Below are positions 23,981 through 36,740 of a stretch of 64,000 bases of DNA, in pieces. The notes beneath the pieces were generated by a model. The model had not been told where the DNA came from. It saw only the letters and a program-made list of their open reading frames with translations, and searched no databases. The stretch lies in the NCBI GenBank assembly GCA_024138025.1, contig JAMXBD010003345.1:61292-125291 (forward strand), written 5' to 3'. Origin of the DNA: Combretum micranthum (Eukaryota > Streptophyta > Magnoliopsida > Myrtales > Combretaceae). Position numbers and translations under genes: made by a program. Positions within the stretch are counted from its first letter, which is position 1, and each line of letters opens with the position of its first letter.

Positions 23981-25931
23981 CCCCCTTCCTCTTTCATTCT
24001 TTCACACAATTCTTTACACTACCAAAACTCTCTGAAAATCTCTCCACAAATTCTCTCTTCAAGAATTCTCTCTACCAAAACTCTCTCAAACCAATTCCTC
24101 ACAAAAATCATTCCTCATACATAAACTATCAACCACATATCACTACTCACATAATACCCATTTCATCTCACCATCTCCTCTTACATACCTTAGGTAAATA
24201 TTTCTTCCATCTATTATTCATCCATGTCATGTAACTTAACATGACTATGGTGTTGTTTTGAAACTCATATGAGTAGTAAAAGCAACAACATGTTCATGTT
24301 TTGTTCTTGTACATAAGCTTCCTATTTTATTATGTTGTTATTATTATTGTGATTATTTGCTATATATAGTATTATGTATATTATGTATATATATTTATTT
24401 AGAGCATATAAGCTCATTTGTTATTTATTTATTTTCAAGTTATGCAATTTATTTATTTTATGTTGTATTAAGACTAGTCTTTCTAGTCTTAGACTTGTCC
24501 ATATCAAGTCAAAACAATCTTTTATTTATTTTCTTTAATCTTTCGGGACTAGTCCATTCTTAGTCCCGGGATGCCTTGATAAAGCTAAGGCTCCAATACT
24601 TGATCGGGATTCCTTGATGAAGCTAAGGTTCCCAATGCTTGATATTTTATTTTCTTACTCATTATTTATTTCTTATTTTCTTATGTTCTATTATTTATAT
24701 GCTCATGATACTTGCATTTACATAATGCTAATGTCTCAACTAATCTAAAAATAGAATTTTACTTTACTAAATGAACTCAAAGCTAAGTTTTCATTATGAT
24801 TTATCACAAAATCATGAAGTTATTATCAACAACATAGAAATGGAGTTTTCTCAACGTTTTCATAAATAACAAAGATAGATTTCAAGGAATCATAAGAAAT
24901 AAATATTTTCTTTGTATATTATGTTAACCTAAGCTTTTAGTAATATAATTTTTAATATTAAAAGTTTTACAAAAAGCTCAAGATTTAAACTCTTTTAAAA
25001 CTTCGAAATAAAACTAAGAAAACAAACTAATTTTCAAAGTTAAGATAAATTCATAAGGTGATGAACCCACTTAGGAAAAATAATGATTTTCAAATTTCTA
25101 AAAAGAAGGAACTCATTTTCAAAAGAATATAAATAGATTAAACAATAATGGTTTTATCAATAAAAGATGATTCTTTTCAAAAGAATGAAAGAACAAGTTT
25201 TGGAAAGTAAAAGCTTATATTTTAGAAAGGAATATAAGAAAACAAGACTCATTTTCTAAGACCATCTTAAATAAACAAATTATAAAAGGTTTTCGACAAC
25301 TTAATGTACTTTTGATAAATTAATCTTTTATCACTAGAAATGAAATTATGAAAGACTAGGGTTAAAGGAAAATTTGCTTGTTTTGGAAAAAGGAATGAAG
25401 AAAATAAAATAAGATTATACTCATTTATAACAACCTAAGAAAAATATAAAGTTTCTTTAAATACTTGAAAGGAAGTTTTCAAAGCTAAAGTTTAAATGAA
25501 TTGTTTTGAAATAAATTGTTGAGACACTACCATTAGGATTTTTGCATATAAAGTGAGCTTGCCTATATATTCAAAGTGTTTATCAAATATATAATTATAT
25601 ACATATATTGTTACAAAAGGATTTTCTTTAAAATGGAGTTGAGCTAGAAAATGGATTTTTGCAAAAGTTTAGAAAATTCGTTTTAAATCTGTACCTAACG
25701 TTTTCGGAACCCAAATGACCTTTTATGACCAAGATAAGTTAGAAATGGATAGATCTTTTCGAATAGGTAGAAAACGGTATATTATATGCGAAATTCCGAG
25801 TTAAAATGAGCAAGTTATGGCCATTTTAAGTTGGAATTTCTCTTATACGATTTTACCGCGATTTTAAGAAAATTTAGAATCTCCAAGATAGAATTCATGA
25901 AAGACTTATCCCGGGTATTTCTTTTGTCTAG

Positions 25932-25978
25932 GTGACGAAGGACACGAGAATACCCTACCCGAGGATTTCTACGACTAA
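25932..25978 (+). other. Short acidic frame after a splice-acceptor-like site, LTR1 copy
   Basis: TTTTGTCTAG precedes two bases and 14 codons, DEGHENTLPEDFYD, then TAA. Phase and length equal those at 2595-2641. The codons differ at many places while P, the acidic position, the aromatic pair and the final D plus stop are kept. A GTGAGT donor-like word follows 30 bases later. Confidence 0.4.
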
Positions 25979-26289
25979 GAAGATAGCGAAATGGACGAGT
26001 GAGTTATTCCTTCTAATTTCGTTACCTTGCTTGTGCTTGTAATGTAGTAGCATTAGTATATAAGAAAAGATAAAAACGAATATATTTGGGGATTTCGGGA
26101 TTATGTATATATGATTCTATGTTTATGCGTGAATGAGAATAAGAATATCGCAACTTCGATCTGCTTGTTTAAATAATTTTGTTTACTTACTTGTATGATT
26201 GTTTATTGTTGCTAAATTGATTGATCGCCCCTAATAAACCTTAATAAGGTTTGACCTAAGAAAATAAAACGTTCACGCATAGCATCCAT

Positions 26290-26520
26290 CGAGTCACATC
26301 TATTTCGGAAGGCTGCTACTCCTACGCGTAGAGTTGGATTGGCTGTGATCGTGCGGTGCCACGGGCCATGTTCCTTCCTGGAGAATCCAAATCGCTCGGG
26401 AAAGCGACTCTAGGTTCGGAGCCGAGCCAACCGAACGCTGTGGGTGAGGACCTGGGGACTAGCAGTAGAAGGTCGAGGACCTTCAACCCCGATTCCCTAA
26501 CCTTTGATACGGAGGGGTAA
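26290..26520. repeat. GC-rich cassette of LTR1, type B
   Basis: A GC-rich island lies between LTR1-conserved flanks (a GAGTCACAT word on the left, GGAGGGGTAAATCC on the right). It resembles, in reverse, 56280-56480 of the minus-strand LTR1, but not the cassette in the copy at 101-3738. Open frames here on the minus strand are incidental. Confidence 0.5.
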
Positions 26521-27677
26521 ATCCGTTCTATATATGGTTTCCGGATGACTATATATATTCGCGTAATCATGTGATTGTTGCATTGTATGCATAGCATATG
26601 TGTGAAAATAAATAAACTTGTTTGAAAATATGGTGCGAATGAAAAGGAATATCTCACTAAGCTAGTTGTAGCTTATACCCCTATAGATTTTGTTGAAACA
26701 GGTATTCGTGGATTAAATTTGAGGATCATGACATTAAGGAAGTCATGGACGGATGATTAAGGATATGGAATCATACGATGAAGAAATTTTGTAAGGTTCT
26801 TTATATGTGCTAACCTATATGATTAGGGACGTACATTTATTTGAAGATAATAGAAGAATATGCCTTAAGAATTGAATGTGATATGTTTATATTCTCTTTG
26901 CCTTGTTACTTATTTATTATCAATATAAATTGCGCTACTCCGATGCGTCCCTTGGTTGTGATGTACGCCTTGTACATATATGGAAGCCTTTGCATGACTA
27001 AGGTAGTCATTCCTAGGCTTTAGTATTGTGTACGGCGGACTGTCACTTTTAGGGTATCCCTCGGGGCATGGCAATCATAGCATACCATTGCATCATGGTA
27101 AAGTCATTGCATCATGACTTGATTAAGCGCCTAACTAACATGTCATTGCATCATGACACGTTTGCTGCTCCTCGGACCAGATTAAACAGCGTAATAGACA
27201 TCCAATTCAATCAAATATTAAGCCGAGTCGAATTAAGTTAATTTAGGAATGCCTATTCCTAGCAAACATCAAACAAGTTAGTGCGTACCTGAACCCGTTA
27301 GTATATTACTATGATCTCTCGGTGAAGAACTAACCAAAGAATCCTTAACTGAAATAGGAATATCAAATAATCAATAAATAAATATAGATTCCACATTCAC
27401 AAATATATATATATATATATCACAATCCTAGATCAATTGTACAAAAACATTCATTAAACTTTGCATAGAGTCTAAATATCAAATTCATGCATAAGACATG
27501 TTTATTTAGCTCATATATACAATTAATCAAAGAAATTCAAATAATTTAATACAAAGTCATAATAAAGCATTAAAACATCCTATTATATCCTAGATTGCTT
27601 AACAAATACTTAATTGATCAAATATCAAACTTCGGAAAATTTTGAAAAAAGTTTTTAAATTTCAAAAGCACAGGGGA

Positions 27678-28060
27678 TATGCCGGCATTCAAAGCCGGCG
27701 GCTTTGAGCCGGTGTTCAACACTATGAAAAACAACACTGCCAACGCTGGCAGCACTCAAGGGTACGCCGGTTGCCTTCATTCTACGCCGGCGGCTTTAAG
27801 CCGATGTAGAATGCAAATCCAAATTTTCCAAAAACTTCCAGAGAGGTATAAACCGGCAGCGTACATAGATACGCTGGCAGCCTTTGACCGTACACCGGCG
27901 GCTTAGACTCTCAAATTGCTGGCGTACGTTCTGAAGAACAAACGCTGGCAAAATTCATTGTAAAAGCCGGCGGTGTTCCAAAGCGGCATTAAAGAATTTG
28001 GTTCCAACGCTGCCTCTACGTCGACGGCGTTGAATTCCCAGATGCCGGCGTACGTTTAAA
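27678..28060 (-). repeat. GC-rich cassette with GCCGGCGGC hairpins in LTR2
   Basis: Many words of the type GCCGGCGGCTTTGAGCCG recur. At 27691-27705, AAAGCCG and CGGCTTT form a perfect hairpin around a single G. The 18-base motif at 27694-27711 recurs with one mismatch at 27786-27803 and with two mismatches in the LTR of the unrelated copia-2 (42159-42176). Confidence 0.6.
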
Positions 28061-29034
28061 ATAGGCCTATACGACAGAACACAAATCCCTGTTTTTCCAC
28101 TTCGAAAATTCTATCCTATAACACTTTCAAATCTTCTTCAACTTCATTTTTAACTTCATATACTCACTCCTATCTACACTAGTCAATCCTAGCAACTCAA
28201 AACATGAAATCAACACATTTAATCACTTCCAATTCCACTTCCATTCATTCTCAACTTTCCTACACAAACCATCTTCATTTCCTCCCAACACTTCATATCA
28301 CTTCCGCAATGCATGAACAAACTCACACATTCACAAAACACATTCCTAGCTAATCTCAATGCACGAACAAGCAATTTAGATAGCATTTAAACTCATCCTA
28401 ATCAAGATCTTACATAACCACTACAAGAAATGAAAACAAAACAAAAGCCATACTTAAATCAACTCACATGTAAATGCCTTGCCTTGGAGAGAACTTTGAT
28501 TTTCAAAGCTTGCTATTGATCTTGAATTGGACTTGGAAATTGAAATGAAAGAGAAAGAGAAAAGAAAGAAAGAAAAGGGAAAATTCGTATGAAATGGTGG
28601 CTGCCTCAAAAAGTAGTCTAATTGAGCAAAATTAAGCCTTAAACATATCCCAAATTTGCCCTTTAAGGCATATATAAATTTAGGGTGCATTTTAGGTGAA
28701 TTTGAGTCTCATTTGGGGCTTCATTTAGGCATAAATGCTAACTTAACTAAGGAAAACTTCTATCAACTAATCTTATGAAAAACAAAGGTTGATTTTATAA
28801 ATCTAACTTAACTTAACACCTTAATGCACAAAAGACTCAATTAATAATTATACTACACACACATTAATGCATATAAAACAAAAATATTAATTTCACTACA
28901 TATGCAAAATAATACATTTAGACTAATACCAACACAACTATCCTAAACATCATGCTCATTTAATTCAATACTTAAGATAAATAAACAAATACATAGAAAT
29001 TAAATAGAATTTAAATTTAGATCATTTCAATAGA

Positions 29035-30120
29035 TATGTGTATAAATGTTAAGTTAGGATTAATTTAAGTTTTTATTTAAGTTTATAGGTGCTAATGACT
29101 TAGTATTCGTTTCTAATGATGTTAAATTGTATATGAATTAAATTTTTTTTATCTTATAGAATACCCCGCCAAATTATATTTAAGCACTAATCTTTTTTTA
29201 GATACTATAGGTATGCAATAGCTTATTTATTGATTGATAGGATAGGCATATTTCAATTGACTTTAATGAAAGATAACCTAAAAGTGCTTGAGTTGTTTGT
29301 GTGTGTGTGCCATTTAATGCAATCTAGGGAGCAGCAACCCTATTGACAATGTTAACATCGTAGTTAGGCATTTTAGCTATCTTTGTCATGATGTAATGAC
29401 ACTTTATAAGTGGCTCGGTGTGTAGTCAATACGGGTAATGGTATCAGTATAAAGTTTACTTATTCTTAAAGGGAAATAATATGATTTAATTTACGTTTAT
29501 GGGACGAGTTGAACTAAGTGATATTATGGATTAAGTTAAATAAAGATGAGAAACAACTGTGACCTTAGATGAAGCTGTTTTCCTTTTTAGTTAGATATAG
29601 GAGATATATGTATTCGGATTATCTATATCAACCACCTGAGCATTTGCTGTTACTCAGGATCCCTAGCTTCCCAATAGCTTGTCTCCGAAGTTTGAACACT
29701 CCTATGTTGATGTGTTATACTTAATAATAAAGTTAATAACTTAATGGTTTCTGCATTTCATTAGACTAGGAATGTGTGTCACTTTGTATTTGTTTGTATT
29801 ATTTATGTACTAGGCCTTTGCCTCACATTTTCCTATTGCAGGTGTTGATGAGGATGAGTTTTAGGATTAGTTTGGTTATGGGATAGACTTTGAAGAGTTT
29901 TTAGATGAATGGGACAACTGAGAATTCCAACCTTGATGATGTCTGTTTTTGTAATAGATTAGTGAAAATGTTTTTATGGATAATGTGATTATTATTAAAG
30001 ACTTTTCAAACTTATATGTGTTTGATAAGCCTTGATCTTAAATCTTTAGTTTGTTACATATATGTATTAAGTCTTTTATTATGTTTTTGACGAACAATAA
30101 AGTTTTCTAATATAATGTAT
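29035..30120 (+). mobile_element. LTR2-related fragment, sense orientation
   Basis: From about 29330 the text follows LTR2 in sense order: TTATAAGTGGCTCGGTG, AATGGTATCAGTATAA, TATCAACCACCTGAGC, TACTAGGCCTTTGCCTCA, TATTGCAG and the acidic frame (29842-29921, with two internal TAG codons). The promoter half and both termini are missing or unrecognised. The left border, near the end of the 21857-29029 element, is approximate. Confidence 0.6.
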
Positions 30121-31440
30121 AGTACTGCTCTTAATGAGTAGTTTTTGCATTAGTTCTTTTGGCATATTTAGACAAACACTATATACAAGCATCTTCTTCA
30201 AAAATAGCTTTACATGTAATCTTAAAGTATTACATATGGTTGGGACTGGATATCATCACAACAATGGATTTTTCTTGAAAAGGTCGAAATCTTCAATCCT
30301 TAATTGCTAGTTTTAAATCTTGTCTAACGGCCTTCCTCGCAAAACCCTAACTCTAGGAAGACGATCTTTAGCAGAGGCTTTTCGACCAGTTACTATCCAA
30401 GCTTGGATTTAGATTTGAAGCGTGATGATCTTCACAATTATTAACTTTACATATGTTATATTTTGAAATTGCATTTTAATGGTATATACGAAAGATGTTT
30501 TTATTTTGAGTTTCACTTACTATATGGTATAATGTGATAAATCTAATTGACTATATTAAGTTATGAATTAAATCTTTTGTGATGCTTTTATTTTATTACT
30601 ATGTTAATACATATATTAATAACTTATCTTCTAACTTTGGAAAAATTTTAGATTTGATTTAGAATATTGGTTTAGAAATCATATCTTGACAATTCTTTAT
30701 ATTTTTTATGAGTACACTAGATTTATTATTAATCTTAAAGATGTCTAAGTTAACTCGCAAATTATGAGTTTTCTTTTCATTTTGATTTCTTTGTTTTATC
30801 AATATACCAACAAATATAAATTAAAGGGAAAGTTCCTATTATAAATCTATCATTTTTTTTAGCAAAATAAACACATTCATGCATTTCACACAATCACTTA
30901 GTTTCTATTTCACATTTTAAACGATTTTGGGGGTAAGTCCTAGTGTTTTTCTAAATTATTTGTGTTCTACTTGCATTAAGTCAAAGTTTAATTAAGTTCA
31001 TTTACAAGCAAACATCAAGACATACACTCACAAACATATTATTAATAAATCACATAACAAGACATGCACACACATACCCTACCTATGTATCGATGAAATC
31101 AAACAACTATCCTAGTTAAGTCTAATTTAGAAGAAGCATCAACATACAACAATTGCAAGCATATCACAAACAAACATTTCACAAGAAAAAAAAAATATAT
31201 ATAATATATATATATGCATCACTAAACAAAATATAACATAAGACATATAACATACAAGAATTATATAATCACATAACATAGCATACATAACAAATCATGG
31301 ATTGTTCTAGTTAATTCCACTACATATATTAATAAAAGTAAATTTAAGCCAAGTTAATTAATTTAGTGTGATTAATTATTTTTTATTAATTTATAAACTA
31401 GAGGTTTAGCAATCAACGCAACACATTAAACAAACCATAT
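30121..31440. other. No recognised gene
   Basis: A/T-rich sequence with short TA runs near 31195-31215. A somewhat GC-richer part near 30280-30420 has no usable reading frame. Some of this may be unrecognised flank of the LTR2-like fragment that follows. Confidence 0.4.
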
Positions 31441-33654
31441 ACTACTATTTCTTGAGTAGTTCAAGCTTTAAAACAAAACCATACCATCATCTATTTGCTA
31501 TACATTTCATGATGGCAAAACAAAGAATTAAAAGCTTATCACAAAGCATAGGCACCATAACTAGGGCCTTAAAGAAAAATAATACAAGTTCAAAAGACAT
31601 AAATCCAGTTCTTATACAAAATGAAATAAAATAAAATACAAATAATCCAAAGGTCTTAAATCCACTTCACTCCCTCTTCAAATCTTCCCGTATTGCCTAA
31701 ATCCCGAGTCCAACATCATAATCATTCAACAACACCAATAAGGAGTAAAGTAATGAGTTAAAGCTTAGTACAATAATGACACAAGCACACATGAGATGAC
31801 ACACATACTTAAACTAATACAATGCAATAAACAACAAGTTATGATATTTAAATTAAAGTGAAATAAGCAACACTGGAGCACCCACATTGTAGAACAATTT
31901 CTAGGAATTTAGGGGTTCTAAGTAACAACAGCTGCATAGGGGTTGATATAAGTAGCCTAGATACTTATATCTCTTAGATCAAATCGAAAAAGAAAATGGC
32001 CTCATATTGAGTTCATAGCCATTACACAACTATACCCATCACAGTCCATAATATAATACGACTTAACCAGTCCCATAAATATAAGTCGTTCTATATTACA
32101 TCCCTCCACTCAAGATAGACATTAAGTCAACATCATTTGCCACATTAGCTACCTGTTGAGCCATTTATGAATCATTATTAAATCATAACATACCATTACT
32201 TCATGATAAGGGGTAGGTTAAGTGCCTAACTACAGTACTTGGCTCCAGACAAAGTTGTCACTCCACAAACTGGATTAAACGACATAAGCACAAGCAAAAT
32301 CAATTTTCAAGTTAACTTTAAATTTAAATTCATTTTTAATATGCCTACCTTAGCATGCTACTGCATACCTTGTGCTTTCCAAACAAAACCAGAGGATATA
32401 TTAGAAGACAGGTTCAAAGGTAAACATCTGTTTAAGAAATTAAATTCATATAAGAAATCAAATTAATTATCCGTTTACATCATATATAAGAAATCAAATT
32501 AATTATCCATTTATGTTTACACTTATTTTAAAGCCCAATTTGATTAGACACTAAGTAGGAACCCCGTAATAGCTGCAAAAATTATCTCGCCAAGATACAG
32601 ATAATTCTTCGTTGTCTATTAAATTATTTCTTTTCCTTTGCTTATAATTCATTCACTTTCATCAAAATTATTTTAAACATTCATTTTTCTTAGCTTGCGT
32701 ATATTTGAAACTACATAATCCCTTTATTTTTCATAGTTTAGCCTATCATATTAATTAAAACCAATTACAAGTTATTAAGCTTATATTAGTTTGATCCTAG
32801 CCGAGTTGATTACAATTAATCATTTAATCTAATTACTAAGTTATATTCAATTATCTTACTAGATTGTTTCCATATATCTATTAGGTTCTTAATTAGTCTA
32901 GTTTAGTTCATTTAGATTTATTAAGCCAAATTGGACTAGGTTGATTAACTAAGTTCATTTTTATATCTAAGTGTTCTAAACTTATGTTATAAATTCCTTA
33001 CTCTATTGGTCTTTAAGAGATTATAAAACATTATACTCATTTAAATATACTGAACTATAATTAGTTTGGATATGTTAGACTTGTTTTGTATGTTTTTGCT
33101 TAAGCCAGTATGTTACAGTTTGAAACAAATATGTTTTAAACCTTGATTCTATTGAACTCCCCAAACTTAAAACTAAAAGATGTAGAGCTTTCTCTAATCT
33201 TTTCGTAGCATATTAATCACCTCAATTAGAGTTCTATAAGAAAGTTATGATTAAAATACAAAACAATGTCATGCTATAGGGTTGATCACACCCGTGATCA
33301 GAGAAGGAAACATGAATAGAGGCCATCATGCCTTGATGACGTCCATGATTACTTGTCTGTCAAATTTTTCAAGAAATAAAGACCATCACGGGCTCCATCA
33401 TGCTCGTGATGAGCACTGTGTACTAGATTCTACATTTTACTTGTTTGCTTTCTTCAAAAATTAGCTCCTTCACCTACTTGTTTATTACATGCATCAATAA
33501 ACATCTTAATAAAAAGCATATAAGTTCACAACATATCTATCTAACATTCTTAAACACATGTTACCAGTCATGCCCCCAATTGGATCAAAGCGTATCCAAA
33601 TGCCATGTACAACACTTAAGCATTATACACACAAACTAGCTTAAAGGACTTATT
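31441..33654 (-). mobile_element. LTR2-related fragment (LTR5 subfamily, copy D)
   Basis: In reverse sense it matches LTR2 through TAACAACAGCTGCATAGG, GGGTTGATATAAGTAGCC and CATTACTTCATGATAAG. It matches the neighbouring copy at 33655-36740 along nearly its whole length. It carries a hairpin cassette at 33283-33425. The 5' promoter part is not seen, possibly lost when copy E landed. Borders are approximate and no target duplication was found. Confidence 0.55.
33283..33425. repeat. Hairpin cassette with GTGATCA/CATCACG arms
   Basis: TGATCAC and GTGATCA (33283-33300) form a perfect 7-bp hairpin with a 4-base loop. CATCACG (33384-33390) and CGTGATG (33405-33411) form another with a 14-base loop, and CATCATG/GATGACG words fill the interval. 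It takes the same place in the LTR as the GCCGGC cassettes of LTR2. Confidence 0.5.
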
Positions 33655-36600
33655 TGTACCAAACATTTGCTAGCTAGTTTTAATTATGAAATCATTCTTG
33701 TTAGATTTTAGGAACGATTAGATTTAGCAGCAATAAAAAATAAACCTTACAAAAACGTTTCTTAATCTACTCACACTAGTAGATCAACTTTCACCAAGCA
33801 AATCCATATCATCGAATATCTCATATACCATTCTTGATGATAAAACAAAGGTCTAAAAGTTAATTACAAAACATATGGGCACTACTAGGCCCTCAAAGAA
33901 TTACAATAAACTTACAAATATAAATCTAGTCCTTAAACAAAACAAAATAAAATAAAATAAAACCACAATCCTAATATGCTCCACTCATCATCTAAATCCT
34001 TCAAAGATGTCCCATATACGTGATACAATCATCAACAATCCAAACAACACTTGAAAAGAAAAGAATAATGAGCCGAAGCTAAGTACACAACAACATAAGC
34101 ACACACAAGATGACACACAAGCTTATACTAATGTAATATAGCAATCAACATATATTATCTTTGAATTAAAGTAAATCAAGCAACACTGGAGTACTCGCAC
34201 TCCAAAATAAGCCTCTGGGAATTTAGAGGTCTTGTGTAACAACAACTACTTAGAGGGTTGATATAGGCAACTCAAATATCTCTTATATCTATACCAAAAA
34301 TGGAAAATACCTTCATATAGGGTTCACAACTATTATATATCTTTGCTTATCTTTGTCCATAACATCATTTAATCGAACAAGTCCCATAAACTTAAACTAA
34401 ACCATGTTACTTCACCTCAAGCTTAAGCAAACGTTACACTGATACTATTTACCCTATCATTTACCCATCGAGCCACTTATAAATTACTATTGCATCTTGG
34501 TATTAGGTGGCTTAAGTGCCTAACTACGATGATCGACTCCAACTAAGGTTGTCGCTTCTCAAACCAGATTTAATAACAAGTACAAGCAACAATCATTTAT
34601 TATGCCATCTTAAGTTTTAATTCATTTATGATGCCTATCCTAACATATAGCATGCAAGTCACTGTGTACTTTATATATTGAAATCCAAGTAGAGATAGAG
34701 GGTGGGTCAGGAGTTATCTCGTAAGATAGATTAGAGAGTTGGCCTAGAGGAAATCATCTATTCAAGAATAAACTCATATAAGAAATTAAAATTAGCTATC
34801 CATTTACATCAATGTCATTTTAAAAACCTATTTGATTAGACACTAAGTAGGAATCTCGTCATGGCTGCAAAAATCGCCCTGTCAAGATACAGGTAGTTCT
34901 CCATTATCCATCAAATTATTTCTTTTCTTTTATTTAAAAATCATTCACTATGAAAACATTATCATTTATTATTCATTTTCAAGTTTTAAATGAATTAATC
35001 TTTAAGAAAATGCTCGTTTATCTTAGTAAAAAACATTTGAAACAATATACTCCCTTTATTATTTAAAGTTTAACACATTACAATTATATCTAAGCCAATT
35101 ATAAATTATTAATAACTTAGCCAAGTTGATTAGAACTAATTATTTAATCTAATTATTATGTCATATTCAATTATCTCTTTAGATTTATTAACTAGTCTTC
35201 TATATGTTCAATATTCAATTTAAACCTAGTTTAATTGCTAAGTTATATTCAACTATTACACTAAGGTAAGACCATATACCCGATAGAATCTAGCCTAATT
35301 CACTTTAGCTCATTTAGATTCATTAAGCCAAGTTAAACTTAGGTTGATTAACTAAGTTCATTTTATATTTAACTTCTATGTTTAGTCTAATTAGTTATTA
35401 AATCTATAAATTCACTTAACTCATTCCTAATTGTATAAATTATTATCATATTATATTATCTATATTTTATCCATTTCGGGTAATATAGAACTCATCATGA
35501 AGAAAACAAAAGAATTAGACAAGAAAAAGGACAAACATAATGGATTCTGCAGCTATATGAGGCTTTATGGAAGGCTGTATGAATTCAAATAGGCATATAT
35601 GAAAGGTTGTATGACTCATATGAGTATGTATGAAGGGTTGTATGACTCACAGACGAAAAATATAAAACCATACACCCCTTCATACGAGCCTGTATGAACT
35701 CAGATGGGGCTATCTGGAGGATATTTCAAACTAGGAACTTACACAAATAGTCATACACTCCTCCATATGGGTCATTTGATAGGCTGTGATTGAGTTTCCG
35801 TGACTTTCTTTTGTTTTTTTCTTAAAAATTTACTCCTTAACTACATCATACTTCATTCAAAAATATACAAATGAGATATAAATCCATATAAGTTTAAATA
35901 ACACTCCTAAGCATATTTTAAATTTATATATTTTCAAATCATGCCCTCAATCGTCTAACTTATACATACAAACATATATATATATATATTAAGTAGGTTT
36001 TATCATACATGTTATATATCTCTTGTTCACAAATTTTATGTAACCCCTACTTTTTCTAGTTTTAGTTCATTATTTCCATACATAAATAACAAATTAAGCA
36101 AAGCAAAGCAGTAGCTTAGTTGTTTAGCAACCATAAGCTTTGTCTTCCACCATAACTACATCCTTCATAGTTTTTGAGCTAATTCAAACTTGTTTTCTAA
36201 CTTTGATTTTCGATGATCTAGTGGAATTGAGATTAGGAGTTGATTTTGGAGATAAACTAAAGAGAAGAAGAAAAGAAAAACTGTAGAAAGAAGAGAAAAA
36301 AACGAAGAAAGGAAAGGAAAAAGGAAAAGGAATGGCATAAAAGAAAAAGGAAAAGGAAGGATTGATAAGGGTTAAAGGATATTTTTAAATAAGGGTTTTA
36401 GGTTTAGTGCTTTCTGATAAATATTTTGAGTATAAAAAAATAATTTGAAAATCTATATATTAAAAATTAACAACAAGAAATAGGGATTTAGAGGGTTGAA
36501 ATTGAAGAAAAGAAATTGAAATGAATGATTGGGAAGAATTAAATAATTTGATTCATTGGAAAAAGGATTATTGAGTCTAAAATATGATTTGAAAAGATAT

Positions 36601-36740
36601 TTGAAATCTCAATTTTATCTTGATCTATTTACTAATCTAGTTATGTTAATTATCTAATCTTACTCTATTGTTTACTTGTTTCATTTAACTAAACTATCTA
36701 AATTCAATTTTTAATGTAGGTGAGGATTTAGGGTGTTTCA
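33655..36740 (-). mobile_element. LTR2-related solo LTR or fragment (LTR5 subfamily, copy E)
   Basis: The plus-strand end GGATTTAGGGTGTTTCA resembles the LTR2 end (TTTCA). A possible start TGTACCAAACATT at 33655 has flank TTATT, against TTACT after 36740, so the duplication is imperfect and the left border is tentative. It shares the GGTTGATATAGGC and GAGCCACTTATAAATTACT blocks with other copies, and it has a hairpin cassette (35540-35785) and a purine-rich plus strand near 36240-36360 that would be a CT-rich leader in the minus sense. Confidence 0.5.
35540..35785. repeat. Hairpin cassette with TTCATAC/GTATGAA arms
   Basis: TTCATAC and GTATGAA (35679-35698) pair perfectly around a 6-base loop. 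GTATGAATTC, GTATGACTCATATGAGTATG and AGTCATACACTCC recur around it. It is placed like the other LTR cassettes but shares no primary sequence with them. Confidence 0.5.

Larger units (their letters stand above)
22753..27073 (+). mobile_element. Solo LTR of family LTR1 (4.3 kb) inside LTR2
   Basis: It starts TGTAAACCCCCTAATATT and ends TCGGGGCATGGCA, flanked by the perfect duplication ATCAT (22748-22752 and 27074-27078). Excising it rejoins the LTR2 text. It has a TATA box at 23973-23980, a CT-rich leader without ATG, a donor at 24194 and an acceptor-like site at 25931 followed by the acidic frame. It shares a strongly conserved block (25742-25836) with the copy at 101. It carries a GC-rich cassette (26290-26520) that differs from the one at 2930-3130. 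No gag or pol. Confidence 0.92.
21857..29029 (-). mobile_element. Solo LTR of family LTR2, split by an LTR1 solo LTR
   Basis: On the plus strand the element starts TGTAAAGACCCGACCC and ends TAGATCATTTCA, flanked by the exact duplication ATAGA (21852-21856 and 29030-29034). Excluding the nested LTR1 and its duplication it is about 2.85 kb, close to the 2.6-kb copy at 5727. Both parts align in order with that copy. In the minus (sense) direction a TATATAAATT-type TATA lies near 28672, followed by a GC-rich cassette (27678-28060) and the acidic frame at 22230-22306. No internal retrotransposon region is present. Confidence 0.88.

Noticed and set aside
26322..26657. Open frame of 111 codons on the minus strand
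   Set aside because: It lies antisense in the GC-rich cassette of an LTR1. A partly similar frame at 56324-56527 reflects DNA homology between copies, and no domain is recognisable.
27679..27906. Open frame with AGGF, TPAA-type repeats
   Set aside because: The apparent peptide repeats come from the GCCGGCGGC DNA repeats of the LTR2 cassette, on the strand opposite to the inferred sense strand.
27678..28060. Possible CRISPR-like or tandem repeat array
   Set aside because: Repeat words are imperfect, irregularly spaced and partly inverted, and the sequence is inside a plant LTR, so a CRISPR array makes no sense.
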